A DNA stretch of 64,000 nucleotides from contig CAWBXV010000002.1 of NCBI GenBank assembly GCA_963792875.1, positions 806,001 through 870,000 on the forward strand, given 5' to 3'. This DNA comes from JAHEGP01 sp963792875. Lineage in GTDB: Bacteria > Pseudomonadota > Gammaproteobacteria > Pseudomonadales > JAHEGP01. Shown one piece after another: positions 53,746 to 62,834 of this stretch (its first letter is position 1; the number at the start of each line of letters is the position of its first letter). The notes beneath the pieces are model-generated. The model made no database searches and had not been told where the DNA came from. It saw only the letters and a program-made list of their open reading frames with translations. Both the position numbers and the translations under genes were made by a program.

Positions 53746-55290
53746 CTACCAGGACTGAGTCGCCTTGAACTTCTCAATCGCTTCCTTGAAGACCGCCTCC
53801 AGGTCATCGTTCCAGTCGCCGGATTCGTCAATCTTGCGCATGGTCTCGCCGTACTCGGCATCGGCAAAAGACAGCAGAGCGGATTCAAACGCGCCGATCT
53901 TCGGGATTTCGATGCCCTTCAGATAGCCCTGGTTGGCCGCATAAACGACCAGCGACATCTCGGCCACCGACAACGGCGAGTACTGCTTCTGTTTCATCAG
54001 CTCGGTAACCCGCGCCCCGTGATCGAGCTGCGACTTGGTGGCCTCGTCGAGATCGGAGGCAAACTGGGAGAACGCCGCCAGTTCGCGGTACTGCGCCAGC
54101 GCCGTCCTGATACCACCGGACAGCTTTTTCATGATCTTGGTCTGCGCTGCACCACCGACCCGCGACACGGAGATGCCCGCGTTCATGGCCGGTCGAACGC
54201 CCGCGTTGAACATATCAGACTCAAGGAAAATCTGGCCATCGGTAATCGAGATGACGTTGGTCGGTACGAAAGCGGAGACGTCACCGGCCTGGGTTTCGAT
54301 GATCGGCAATGCGGTCAGCGAGCCGGTCTTACCCTTGACCTCACCAGCGGTGAACTTCTCCACGTAGTCGGCATTGACCCTAGCGGCACGTTCCAGCAGG
54401 CGGGAGTGCAGGTAGAAAACGTCCCCCGGGTAGGCTTCGCGGCCCGGCGGACGACGCAGCAACAGCGATATCTGCCGGTAGGCCCAGGCCTGCTTGGTGA
54501 GATCGTCATAGATGATCAGCGCGTCCTCGCCGCGGTCGCGATAGTACTCACCTATGGTACATCCGGCGAAAGGGGCCAGATACTGCATAGCCGCGGGATC
54601 GGAGGCCGTGGCCGCGACGACCACCGTGTGACCCATGGCACCGTGCTCTTCCAGCTTGCGCACCACTGCCGCAACCGAGGAGGCCTTCTGACCGATGGCG
54701 ACATACACGCACTTGATGCCGGTCCCCTTCTGGTTGATGATGGTGTCGATAGCGATGGCGGTCTTGCCGACCTGGCGATCTCCGATGATGAGCTCGCGCT
54801 GGCCACGACCGATGGGTACCATGGCGTCGATCGCCTTGAGACCGGTCTGGACCGGCTGATCGACCGACTTCCGGGAGATAACGCCGGGGGCGACTTTTTC
54901 AATGGCGTCACTAAGCTTGGCATTGATCGGACCCTTGCCGTCTATCGGGTTGCCCAGGGTATCGACGACCCTGCCCTGCAACTCCGGCCCCACCGGCACT
55001 TCCAGGATACGGCCGGTACACCGACAGGTGTGACCTTCGGCGATGGATAGATAGTCACCGAGGACCACCGCACCCACCGAATCGCGCTCGAGGTTCAGAG
55101 CCAATCCATAAACACCGCCATCGAACTCGATCATCTCACCGAACATGGCCTTGGTCAGACCATGGATGCGGATGATCCCGTCCGTCACGGAGACAACGGT
55201 GCCCTCATTCTGGGCTTCACTGCGCACATCGAGTTTTTCGATGCGTTGTTTGATAATTTCAGAAATTTCCGATGGATTGAGCTGCTGCAT
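53746..55290 (-). CDS. atpA: ATP synthase F1 alpha subunit
   Basis: The non-catalytic nucleotide-binding subunit, 514 residues. Walker A is GDRQVGKTAIAIDTI near residue 170. The family signature near the C-terminal half (NAGISVSRVGGAAQTKIMKKL) is complete. The start MQQLNPSEISEIIKQRIEKL matches gammaproteobacterial AtpA. It lies 22 bases downstream of atpH; no frame disturbance. Confidence 0.97.
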   Translation of the reverse strand: MQQLNPSEISEIIKQRIEKLDVRSEAQNEGTVVSVTDGIIRIHGLTKAMFGEMIEFDGGVYGLALNLERDSVGAVVLGDYLSIAEGHTCRCTGRILEVPVGPELQGRVVDTLGNPIDGKGPINAKLSDAIEKVAPGVISRKSVDQPVQTGLKAIDAMVPIGRGQRELIIGDRQVGKTAIAIDTIINQKGTGIKCVYVAIGQKASSVAAVVRKLEEHGAMGHTVVVAATASDPAAMQYLAPFAGCTIGEYYRDRGEDALIIYDDLTKQAWAYRQISLLLRRPPGREAYPGDVFYLHSRLLERAARVNADYVEKFTAGEVKGKTGSLTALPIIETQAGDVSAFVPTNVISITDGQIFLESDMFNAGVRPAMNAGISVSRVGGAAQTKIMKKLSGGIRTALAQYRELAAFSQFASDLDEATKSQLDHGARVTELMKQKQYSPLSVAEMSLVVYAANQGYLKGIEIPKIGAFESALLSFADAEYGETMRKIDESGDWNDDLEAVFKEAIEKFKATQSW

Positions 55291-55312
55291 GCTCTGCTCC
55301 TCAGTGTGAAAG

Positions 55313-55852
55313 CTATTGATTCATTGCCTCGGCCAGCTTGGCGAGTTTGCCGCGAACTGAACCGTCGATGACCAGGTCACCTGCCCGTATGACGACGCCG
55401 CCGATCAGATTCCGATCGACCACGGTATGAATATTGATGTCTTTTTTGAGGCTCTTGCGAAGCTTGTCAGCGATCTCCCGCTGCTGCGCCTCGTCGAGAT
55501 CAAAAGCACTGGTTAGCTGCACATCGACGACCTGCTGCTGTTGCTCCAGCAATACGTCGAACTGCTCGCTAATCTGTGGAAGCAGGGATAGTCGCTTGAC
55601 GCCGGCCAGAACCTGGATGAAATTCCTGCCACCATCGTCCAGCACATCGCCGCACAGAGTCCGCAGAAGGTCGCTGCGATCTGCTCCGACGTCTGCCGCC
55701 GGAGAAGCCAGCATATCGGCAACTTTGTGCTGCTGAGAAACCGCTGCGGCGGCGGCCATCATCGATGACCACTGACCGGTCCGGCCCTCACCCAGAGCAT
55801 ACTCGAAAGCGGCCTTGGCGTAAGGACGCGCGAGCGTTGAAAGTTCAGCCAT
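55313..55852 (-). CDS. atpH: ATP synthase F1 delta subunit
   Basis: Peripheral-stalk cap of 179 residues joining F1 to the b subunits. The start (MAELSTLARPYAKAAFEYAL) and the C-terminal segment (IHTVVDRNLIGGVVIRAGDLVIDGSVRGKL) are family hallmarks. It lies 17 bases after atpF. It is intact, marking the left limit of the damaged stretch. Confidence 0.96.
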   Translation of the reverse strand: MAELSTLARPYAKAAFEYALGEGRTGQWSSMMAAAAAVSQQHKVADMLASPAADVGADRSDLLRTLCGDVLDDGGRNFIQVLAGVKRLSLLPQISEQFDVLLEQQQQVVDVQLTSAFDLDEAQQREIADKLRKSLKKDINIHTVVDRNLIGGVVIRAGDLVIDGSVRGKLAKLAEAMNQ

Positions 55853-55869
55853 ATCTACCTCAACCTCAC

Positions 55870-56339
55870 TTACAGCTCGGCAGCGAGTTCATCGACCATT
55901 GCCCGGTGAGCATTCATGTCGACCGAAGACCGGAGAATTTTCTCGGCACCGGCCACCGCGAGCGCGCTCACCTGGGTACGAAGCTTCTCTCTCGCCCGAT
56001 TGACTTCCTGATCGATCTCCGCCTGCGCCGCCAGTTTGATGCGGTCGGCCTCTTCTCGGCCTGCTGCTTGGCTTCATCGATGATCTGAGCCGCCCGCCGG
56101 TTTGATTGTTCGATCAAACCAGCCGCCTCCTTTTTGGCGTCCGTCAGCTTGCGCGAGACGGACTCCTTGGCCAGTTCCAGATCGCGCTGCGCACGCTCCG
56201 CTGATTGCAAGCCATCGGCTATCTTCTTTTCGCGCTCTTCCATAGCGTTGCGAATCGGGGGCCACACATATTTGAAGCAAAACCACACGAAGATCAAAAA
56301 TGTGATGGACTGACCTATCAGGGTCGCATTGATATTCAC
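55870..56339 (-). pseudogene. atpF: ATP synthase F0 b subunit, interrupted by a one-base deletion
   Basis: Peripheral-stalk subunit b of F0. The first frame reads MNINATLIGQSITFLIFVWF (membrane anchor), then a long charged helix to DEAKQQAE. At about 56,054-56,057 the frame slips; restoring one base gives EADRIKLAAQAEIDQEVNRA through to ILRSSVDMNAHRAMVDELAA and a normal stop at 55870. The span is 470 bases, one short of 157 codons, so a single-base deletion explains it and the repaired protein has 156 residues. Upstream and downstream sequence is otherwise family-typical. A sequencing error is far likelier than a true null. Confidence 0.88.
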
Positions 56340-56394
56340 GCTGACACCTCTTTAGGGATTAGGGGTCTACTTGTGAGATTGACAACGGACGCGT

Positions 56395-56623
56395 TCAGGC
56401 AGCGAACATCAGATACATGGCCATACCAACACCGATCATCGGCACCGCATCGAGCAGACCGGCGATCAGAAACATTTTGCCCTGGAGCATCGGTGCCATT
56501 TCGGGCTGACGGGCAGAACCCTCAAGCAGCTTGCCGCCGAGCGAACCAAATCCGAGTAGCGGTACCCAGCGCACCCAAGCCGATCATCAGAGCCGCAGCG
56601 ATGTAGACCAGACCTTGTTCCAT
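56395..56623 (-). pseudogene. atpE: ATP synthase F0 c subunit, interrupted by a one-base insertion
   Basis: Proteolipid ring subunit. The gene spans 229 bases, one more than 76 codons. It starts MEQGLVYIAAALMIGLGALG, then hits a slip at about 56,554-56,559. Removing one base restores IGFGSLGGKLLEGSARQPEM and the second helix to the stop at 56395, giving 75 residues. The ion-binding carboxylate is Asp58 in LIAGLLDAVPMIG, with no sodium-type motif, so proton coupling is expected. Because the first frame soon meets a stop, a gene caller would miss atpE entirely. Confidence 0.9.
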
Positions 56624-56663
56624 TGTTTTCTCCAACTAATGTCGTGAGTGATTGAAGGATAAC

Positions 56664-57588
56664 TCAGTGTTCCTCTTCGACGTCGTGCGCCATGGACATG
56701 TACACCACGGTCAGCACCATGAACACGAACGCCTGAAGAGTAATTACCAATATGTGAAAGACAGCCCAAGCCCATTGCAGTACGCCTGCAAACAGGCCCA
56801 GTACCCAGCCCGCACCGAACATGATGGCGATCAGGATAAAGATCATTTCGCCCGCGTACAGGTTGCCGAACAGATCGCAGACCCAGTGAGATCGGTTTTG
56901 CGATCAGGGAGACGGATTCGAGCACCAGGTTGATGGGTATGAGAATGATGTTCACGTACCACTTCGGTGCATGGAAGGGATGCAGGGTCAGCTCTTTCAC
57001 GCAGCCCCATTGCGCCTTTTTCCTTGATGCTGAAATAGATCATCAGCGCAAAGACGGTGAAGGACATGCCGAGGGTGATGTTGACGTCGGTGGTCGGGAC
57101 CACCTTGAAGAACAGATGCGGATCGCCCGCTGCCTTGGCAGCCGCCAGTGGCAGCCAGTCTACCGGCAGCTAGGTCCATCAGATTCATGAAAAAGATCCA
57201 CACGAAAATGGTCAGCGCCATCGGTGCGATCAGGGGGTTCCGGTAGTGAAAGGTATCCTTGACCGTGGTATCGATAAACTCGATGACCATTTCCACAAAA
57301 TTCTGCACCCCGGTGGGGACACCGCTATTGGCTCTCTTTGGCCACGCCGCGGAAGATCGCGCAGAACACCAATCCAAGAATGATTGACCAACCCAGCGTA
57401 TCGACATGCAGCGCGCTGAAACCCATGGCGCTGGCCTCGTCGCCACTGTGGGCCAGCGTCCAGGTGGCTTCCTCGAGCACGTGCTGGTGACCATGGGCAT
57501 CGACCCGCGCGTAACCGGCAGGCAATTTACCGTACGTCAGATTGGTGAGGTGGTGCTTGATATATTCCGCAGATGATCCGCTGGCCAT
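56664..57588 (-). pseudogene. atpB: ATP synthase F0 a subunit, interrupted by four one-base insertions
   Basis: The proton-channel subunit a. Five consecutive pieces in different frames make one complete protein: MASGSSAEYIKHHLTNLTYG to IFRGVAK; ANSGVPTGVQNFVEMVIEF to FFMNLMDL; LPVDWLPLAAAKAAGDPHLF to FSIKEKGA; KELTLHPFHAPKWYVNIILI to SLGLR; and LFGNLYAGEMIFILIAIMFG to the end MAHDVEEEH. The essential arginine is in the KPISLGLRLFGN region. Each junction (about 57,331-57,340; 57,168-57,172; 57,010; 56,874) is healed by removing one base. The start ATG 57588 and stop 56664 are normal. Four insertions in an essential gene suggest low-quality sequence. Confidence 0.9.
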
Positions 57589-57617
57589 TGAACTGCCTCA
57601 GTGGTTTCAAATATCAG

Positions 57618-58004
57618 TTAGCGGCTGATTGTCGCCACGGCAAAGGTGTGGCAAACCAGCATGAGACCAAAGCCTCCAAACAAAGCTGCCGGCACGACAG
57701 TGTCTATCAGGCCAAAGACTACCGCAAACCCTGCGCCCGTCATGAGGAACTTCCCTACCTCACCACGATAGACGGACTGCGCTATCCGTTGCACATCGAC
57801 AGCCCCCGAATAACGGTAAAGTTGCCTGGCGAAATAAATGTTCGGGAGCAGATGCAGGATTCCCCCGAGCAAAAAAGAGAGTCCGACATCATATCGGTAC
57901 CCTGCAATTGCGATCGCAACAGTAGACAAAATCAGCAACAGCCGCGTGTAAATGCCGAAAAGTGCTGGTTTTACCCGCCTGCTCCGCTGATCTCCAGCAG
58001 CCAT
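57618..58004 (-). CDS. atpI: ATP synthase accessory protein I
   Basis: A 128-residue membrane protein with four hydrophobic segments (for example LLLILSTVAIAIAGYRYDVGLSFLLGG and MLVCHTFAVATISR at the end). AtpI family proteins help assemble the c-ring or bring magnesium for F0. It begins MAAGDQRSRRVKPALFG at ATG 58004, 29 bases upstream of atpB, as first gene of the atp operon. Its frame is intact, marking the right limit of the damaged stretch. Confidence 0.88.
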   Translation of the reverse strand: MAAGDQRSRRVKPALFGIYTRLLLILSTVAIAIAGYRYDVGLSFLLGGILHLLPNIYFARQLYRYSGAVDVQRIAQSVYRGEVGKFLMTGAGFAVVFGLIDTVVPAALFGGFGLMLVCHTFAVATISR

Positions 58005-58242
58005 AGGGGTCGTGAGCCGTTGCGCGTTGTGGTTTCTAACCAATCGGCGACCGTTCAGTTTCCTTCGCCCCAGGATGCTAACAAAACGACGGGGCGGATT
58101 ATGGGATATTAGCGCGGGCCGCACAACCGCTTTTTGTATACGGGCATCGGCGGCAACCAAGCGGGCACGCGCCGACAAGGCCTCGCTGCGGGCGCCGCAA
58201 TGGACCGGCGCGAAGCCGCAACACGACAAAAAGGCGCGGAAA

Positions 58243-59178
58243 TCACTTGATATGGTCGAGTATCCCCTCCAACTCGTCGATACTCGAATACTTGAAAACC
58301 AGGCGCCCCTTGCCCTTGGCGTTGTGCTGAATGACCACCGGCACGCCAACCTTGTCGCCCAGATCGCTCTGCAGGCGCTTGATATCCGGATCGACCGATC
58401 GACGAGGCGGCGGTGGCGGCCTTTCCCTGCCCTCAAGCAGCTCGCGCACCATCGCCTCCGTCTGCCTCACGGAAAGTCCCTGCGCCACGACCTGACTGGC
58501 GGCAGAGGACTGCTGCGGCAGAGGAAGACCCATCAGCGCCTTGGCGTGACCGTGCTCCAGATCACCATGCTCCAGCAGCGTCTTGACATCGTCAGGCAGC
58601 GACATCAGGCGCAGCAGGTTGGCAACCGCAGCGCGCGACTTGCCAACGGCATGAGCGACCTCCTGTTGCGTGAGTTCAAACTCATCGCGCAGCCTGGCCA
58701 GGGCAATGGCCTCTTCCAGCGCGTTCAAATCTTCGCGCTGAATGTTTTCAATCAGCGCCATTGCGATGGCCGCTTCGTCGGGTACGTCGCGCACGATGGC
58801 AGGCACTGAGTCCAGTCCGGCAATCTGGCTGGCTCGCCAGCGCCGCTCGCCCGCGATAATCTCATAGCGGGCCTCGCCGACGTGGCGCACCACGATGGGC
58901 TGCAGCACACCCTGACTGCGGATGGAATCGGCCAGCTCCTCGAGCGCCGCCTCGTGCATATCGCGCCGCGGCTGGTACTTGCCCCGCTGGATCAGGTCGA
59001 CGGGCAGCTGCTGAAGCCTCTCGCCGGCCGGCACAACGTTATCGGCGCCGTCTCGAGGGGCCTCCGGAATGAGGTGAGTCTCTTCGTCATCGACGACGTG
59101 CAGTGGCCCCTGCTCCATGGCCGCCCCTGCCAGCAGGGCCTCCAGGCCGCGACCCAGCCTTCTCTTCTTTGCCGCCAT
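58243..59178 (-). CDS. parB: Chromosome partitioning protein ParB
   Basis: A 311-residue centromere-binding CTPase. It begins MAAKKRRLGRGLEALL at ATG 59178, with GAGG upstream. The ParB N-terminal domain includes the CTP-binding segment IIAGERRWRASQIAG and ALIENIQREDLNALEEA. The helix-turn-helix (LTQQEVAHAVGKSRAAVANLLRL) and C-terminal dimer domain follow. A TTG two codons upstream would overlap the parA stop. I saw no parS site (TGTTTCACGTGAAACA) in the window. Confidence 0.95.
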   Translation of the reverse strand: MAAKKRRLGRGLEALLAGAAMEQGPLHVVDDEETHLIPEAPRDGADNVVPAGERLQQLPVDLIQRGKYQPRRDMHEAALEELADSIRSQGVLQPIVVRHVGEARYEIIAGERRWRASQIAGLDSVPAIVRDVPDEAAIAMALIENIQREDLNALEEAIALARLRDEFELTQQEVAHAVGKSRAAVANLLRLMSLPDDVKTLLEHGDLEHGHAKALMGLPLPQQSSAASQVVAQGLSVRQTEAMVRELLEGRERPPPPPRRSVDPDIKRLQSDLGDKVGVPVVIQHNAKGKGRLVFKYSSIDELEGILDHIK

Positions 59179-59180
59179 GC

Positions 59181-59984
59181 TCAACCCTCAGCTGTTTCGG
59201 CTAGTTTTTGCTCCGAACTCTTGGACTGCTTGCGCAATAACTCCCCTGCCAGCGCAAGATAAGACATCGCGCCCTTGGAATGCTTGTCATAGTGAATCGC
59301 AGGCAAACCATGGGACGGCGCCTCTGCGAGGCGCACGTTGCGAGGAATCACCGTCCGGTAAAGCTTGTCGCCAAAATGGGCGCTGAGCTGTGCTGTCACA
59401 TCCCTGGTCAGGCTGTTGCGGGGATCGTACATGGTGCGCACGATGCCCTCTATCTTGAGGGCGGGGTTGACGGTCGCCGCTATCCGGTTGACCGTGTTGG
59501 TCAGCGCTGACAGGCCCTCGAGCGCATAGTACTCGCACTGCATCGGAATGACGACACCGTTGGCGGCTACCAGACCGTTCAAGGTCAGCATGTTCAGCGA
59601 TGGCGGGCAGTCGATGATGACAAAGTCGTACGGTCTGGGGACCGTAGCCAGCGCATTCTTGAGGCGCTGTTCGCGGCGCTCGACGTTGAGCAGGCACACC
59701 TCGGCCGCGGTCAGATCGCCGTTTGCCGGCAACACATCGTACCCGGCCTCCGGGCTGGGCTGGATGACCTCGCTGATCGCCAGGCCGTCGACCAGGACAT
59801 CGTAGACGGTATTGTCCAGATGGCTCTTGTCGACACCTGAACCCATGGTCGCGTTGCCCTGCGGGTCGAGGTCGATGAGCAGGACCCTGCGCTTGGTCAC
59901 CACCAGTGACGCCGCCAGGTTGATGGCCGTGGTCGTCTTGCCAACGCCGCCCTTCTGATTCGCAATCGCTAAGATTCTGGTCAA
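59181..59984 (-). CDS. parA: Chromosome partitioning ATPase ParA (Soj)
   Basis: A 267-residue deviant Walker ATPase that segregates ParB-bound origins. The motif KGGVGKTTTAINLA is near residue 11 and VIIDCPPSLNMLTLNGL follows. The start is TTG 59984; no ATG or GTG lies upstream within the 17-base gap to rsmG, and GGGGAC provides a ribosome site, so initiation may be weak. Conserved gene order mnmG-rsmG-parA-parB. Confidence 0.95.
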   Translation of the reverse strand: MTRILAIANQKGGVGKTTTAINLAASLVVTKRRVLLIDLDPQGNATMGSGVDKSHLDNTVYDVLVDGLAISEVIQPSPEAGYDVLPANGDLTAAEVCLLNVERREQRLKNALATVPRPYDFVIIDCPPSLNMLTLNGLVAANGVVIPMQCEYYALEGLSALTNTVNRIAATVNPALKIEGIVRTMYDPRNSLTRDVTAQLSAHFGDKLYRTVIPRNVRLAEAPSHGLPAIHYDKHSKGAMSYLALAGELLRKQSKSSEQKLAETAEG

Positions 59985-60000
59985 AACTACAGTCCCCGAA

Positions 60001-60630
60001 TTAGTGCGTGATTCTCTGCCTGCGCAGAATTACGATGTGGCGCTCTGCCGCCAGACCCGGAACCATCACCCTGTGAATGGTCGGTTCGGCCAGGCCGTCA
60101 GGAAGTGCGGCGATTTCTGCGGTGGGATACGTACCTTTCATGGCAAGCCACTGTCCCTGAGGGGCCAGTAAATGGTCGGTGCATGCCAACATATCCGCCA
60201 GACTGGCGAAGGCACGGGACAATATCATATCAAAACCCCCGTTATCCACCAGATGTTCTGCTCGGCGCTGCGCTACGCTGGCGTTGGGAACGCTGACTTC
60301 AGACAGAAACTGGGTCAGAAAGCGCGTCTTCTTGCCGTTGCTGTCCAGCAGGCAGAAGCTGCGGTGCGGGTTGGCGATCGCCAGCGGAATCCCCGGCAGA
60401 CCGGGACCCGTACCGACATCGAGCAGACTGTCGCCCGTCAGGAACCGGCTGACGGCCAGTGAGTCCAGCGCGTGATGTGTCAGCATATCACTCAGCTCGC
60501 GCACGGCGGTGAGATTATAAACCCGGTTCCACTTCTCCAGCATGCGCAGGTAATGCCACAGCGTTGACAGCTGCTGGTCAGAGAGCGCGAGACCCAACTG
60601 CTCGCAACCCTCCAGCAAGGCCTCTTCCAT
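60001..60630 (-). CDS. rsmG: 16S rRNA (guanine527-N7)-methyltransferase
   Basis: Methylates G527 of 16S rRNA; loss gives low-level streptomycin resistance in several bacteria. A 209-residue reading from ATG 60630; a TTG at 60642 would add four residues and neither has a strong ribosome site. Family segments seen are LRMLEKWNRVYNLTAV, the SAM motif LLDVGTGPGLPGIPLAI and LSRAFASLADML. It lies 17 bases after mnmG. Confidence 0.95.
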   Translation of the reverse strand: MEEALLEGCEQLGLALSDQQLSTLWHYLRMLEKWNRVYNLTAVRELSDMLTHHALDSLAVSRFLTGDSLLDVGTGPGLPGIPLAIANPHRSFCLLDSNGKKTRFLTQFLSEVSVPNASVAQRRAEHLVDNGGFDMILSRAFASLADMLACTDHLLAPQGQWLAMKGTYPTAEIAALPDGLAEPTIHRVMVPGLAAERHIVILRRQRITH

Positions 60631-60647
60631 CGCGTCGGCCAAGGGCT

Positions 60648-62543
60648 TCAGGCGCTCCGCTTGTCCAGCAAGCCGCGCTTCTTGAGCGTGATCAGCAACA
60701 GGGAAACCGCCGCCGGCGTGACGCCCGGTATGCGCGCCGCCCGACCGAGCGTCTGGGGCATGGCCTCTGACAGCTTCTGCTTGATCTCGTTGGACAGTCC
60801 GGACACGGACGAATAATCAAAATCCTGCGGCAGCGCGGTGGTCTCGTGCTGGCGTTGCTTTTCGATCTCCTCCAGCTGCCGCTCGATGTAGCCGCTGTAT
60901 TTCGCTTCAATCTCAAGCTGTTGCGCAACCTCCGCTGACACCTCGCGCCCCGGCTCCAGTGCCGCCAGGTCGGCAAAGCTCACGCCAGGGCGCTTCAACA
61001 GGTCGATCAGCAGATAGTCCCTGCTCATCGGTCGCTCCAGCAGGCGCTCTATGGCCGCCGCCTGAGCCGTGCCGGGCAGCACCCGGGTAGAACGCAGACG
61101 CGCTCCCTCCGCCTCGATCGCCGAGCGCTTTTCGCAGTAGCGGCGCCAGCGCTCTTCCCCCACCAATCCCAGTTCGCGGCCCTTTTCGGTCAGGCGCAGG
61201 TCGGCGTTGTCTTCCCGCAATGACAGGCGGTGCTCAGCCCGACTGGTGAACATGCGGTAGGGTTCCTGTGTACCCAGGGTGATCAAGTCATCCACCATCA
61301 CGCCCACATAGGCCTCATGCCGGGCCGGGCACCAGGGCTCCCGGTCCCTGGCCTTCAGGGCGGCGTTGAGCCCGGCCAGCAGACCTTGCGCCGCGGCTTC
61401 TTCGTAACCCGTGGTGCCGTTGATCTGGCCAGCGAGGAACAGGCCGCCGATAAAGCGCGTCTCCAGACTCGACAGCAGGTCCCGGGGATCAAAAAAGTCA
61501 TACTCGATGGCATAGCCGGGCCGGGTGATATGCGCCTGTTCGAAGCCTTTGATGGACTGCACCAGTTGCAGCTGCACGTCGAAGGGAAGACTCGTCGAGA
61601 TGCCGTTGGGATAAAGTTCCCGGGTCTGCAGGCCCTCGGGTTCGATGAATACCTGGTGCGTGTTCTTGTCGGCAAAGCGATGAATCTTGTCTTCAATCGA
61701 CGGACAGTAGCGCGGGCCTACGCCTTCGATGACACCCGTGTACATGGGTGAGCGATCCAGACCGGCGCGGATGATCTCGTGGGTGCGCTCATTGGTGTGC
61801 GCAATCCAGCAGCAACGCTGCTCGGGGTGCTGCGCCGGATCGCCCAGAGAGGACATGACCGGCCTGGGGGTATCGCCCCACTGCTCTTCGAGCGTGGAAA
61901 AATCCACCGTTTTGGCATCGATGCGAGGCGGCGTGCCGGTTTTCAGGCGCTCTACCCTGAAAGGCAATTCGCGCAGGCGCCGGGCCAGGGCAATGGAGGG
62001 CGGATCACCGGCACGACCGCCGCTGTGCTGATCGAGGCCGATGTGAATCCGGCCGCCCAGAAAGGTGCCTGCGGTAATCACGACGCTCGCTGCCGCAAAG
62101 CGTATCCCCGTCTGGGTGACCACCCCCCGGACCTGATCGCCCTCAATGATCAGATCGTCAGCAGCCTGCTGAAAAATCGACAGGTTTGGCTGGGATTCCA
62201 GCATGCGCCTGACGGCGCTCCTGTACAGAGCGCGGTCTGCCTGCGCCCTCGTGGCACGCACCGCGGGGCCCTTTCTGGCATTCAAGACCCTGAACTGAAT
62301 GCCGGCATGGTCTGTCGCCAGCGCCATCGCGCCACCCAGGGCATCGACCTCCTTGACCAGATGGCTCTTGCCGATGCCACCGATGGCCGGATTGCACGAC
62401 ATCTGTCCGAGCGTTTCAATATTGTGAGTGAGCAGCAGGCATTCGCATCCCATCCTCGAGGCGGCCAACGCAGCCTCAGTGCCGGCATGGCCACCCCCTA
62501 TCACGATCACATCAAAGCGCTTTGGATATAGCAAGGTCGTCAC
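60648..62543 (-). CDS. mnmG: tRNA uridine-5-carboxymethylaminomethyl modification enzyme
   Basis: With MnmE it modifies the wobble uridine of several tRNAs, using FAD and folate. The 631-residue protein has the FAD motif VIVIGGGHAGTEAALAASRMG, the SCNPAIGGIGKSHLVKEVDALGG block, YCPSIEDKIHRFADK and the family C-terminus (GVTPAAVSLLLITLKKRGLL). The start is GTG 62543. No mnmE lies upstream; instead about 1.46 kb of probable origin sequence follows to the window edge. Being next to the origin is ancestral for this gene (gidA in E. coli). Confidence 0.96.
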   Translation of the reverse strand: MTTLLYPKRFDVIVIGGGHAGTEAALAASRMGCECLLLTHNIETLGQMSCNPAIGGIGKSHLVKEVDALGGAMALATDHAGIQFRVLNARKGPAVRATRAQADRALYRSAVRRMLESQPNLSIFQQAADDLIIEGDQVRGVVTQTGIRFAAASVVITAGTFLGGRIHIGLDQHSGGRAGDPPSIALARRLRELPFRVERLKTGTPPRIDAKTVDFSTLEEQWGDTPRPVMSSLGDPAQHPEQRCCWIAHTNERTHEIIRAGLDRSPMYTGVIEGVGPRYCPSIEDKIHRFADKNTHQVFIEPEGLQTRELYPNGISTSLPFDVQLQLVQSIKGFEQAHITRPGYAIEYDFFDPRDLLSSLETRFIGGLFLAGQINGTTGYEEAAAQGLLAGLNAALKARDREPWCPARHEAYVGVMVDDLITLGTQEPYRMFTSRAEHRLSLREDNADLRLTEKGRELGLVGEERWRRYCEKRSAIEAEGARLRSTRVLPGTAQAAAIERLLERPMSRDYLLIDLLKRPGVSFADLAALEPGREVSAEVAQQLEIEAKYSGYIERQLEEIEKQRQHETTALPQDFDYSSVSGLSNEIKQKLSEAMPQTLGRAARIPGVTPAAVSLLLITLKKRGLLDKRSA

Positions 62544-62735
62544 CTGTGCCGCGAGGGCGCAAAGTCAATTGCGCGCAATTATATAGGATTGGCCAAAATT
62601 TGTTCAGCACAACGCGATCCAGCGACTCAAACGTCTACCGGAAAGAACATGGCGATGTGCCTCGCGGGAACGGTGGATTGCCAGGTAGGCGGCTTCGCAG
62701 CTCAGCTGCCCGATGGGTTGTGCCGGGATCTCCTG

Positions 62736-62834
62736 GTTATCAAATATTGGTATTTATGATTTATATATAAGGTATTTAGAAGATAGATGATGTAAATGAT
62801 GAGGACGGCCCGGGCTGTGGATAACCGATTTTTT
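62736..62834. other. Left AT-rich tract with DnaA box and T-run
   Basis: A 66-base AT-rich stretch (62736-62801), including TTATATATAA, lies next to a perfect minus-strand DnaA box (62816-62824) and then a run of six T (62829-62834). A candidate unwinding element. Confidence 0.6.

Noticed and set aside
56664..57588. Programmed frameshifting as an explanation for atpB
   Set aside because: Four separate +1 slips with no shared slippery sequence, plus further slips in atpE and atpF, do not resemble any recoding mechanism.
58243..59984. Search for parS sites near parAB
   Set aside because: I saw no sequence close to TGTTTCACGTGAAACA in the window; absence by eye is not proof.
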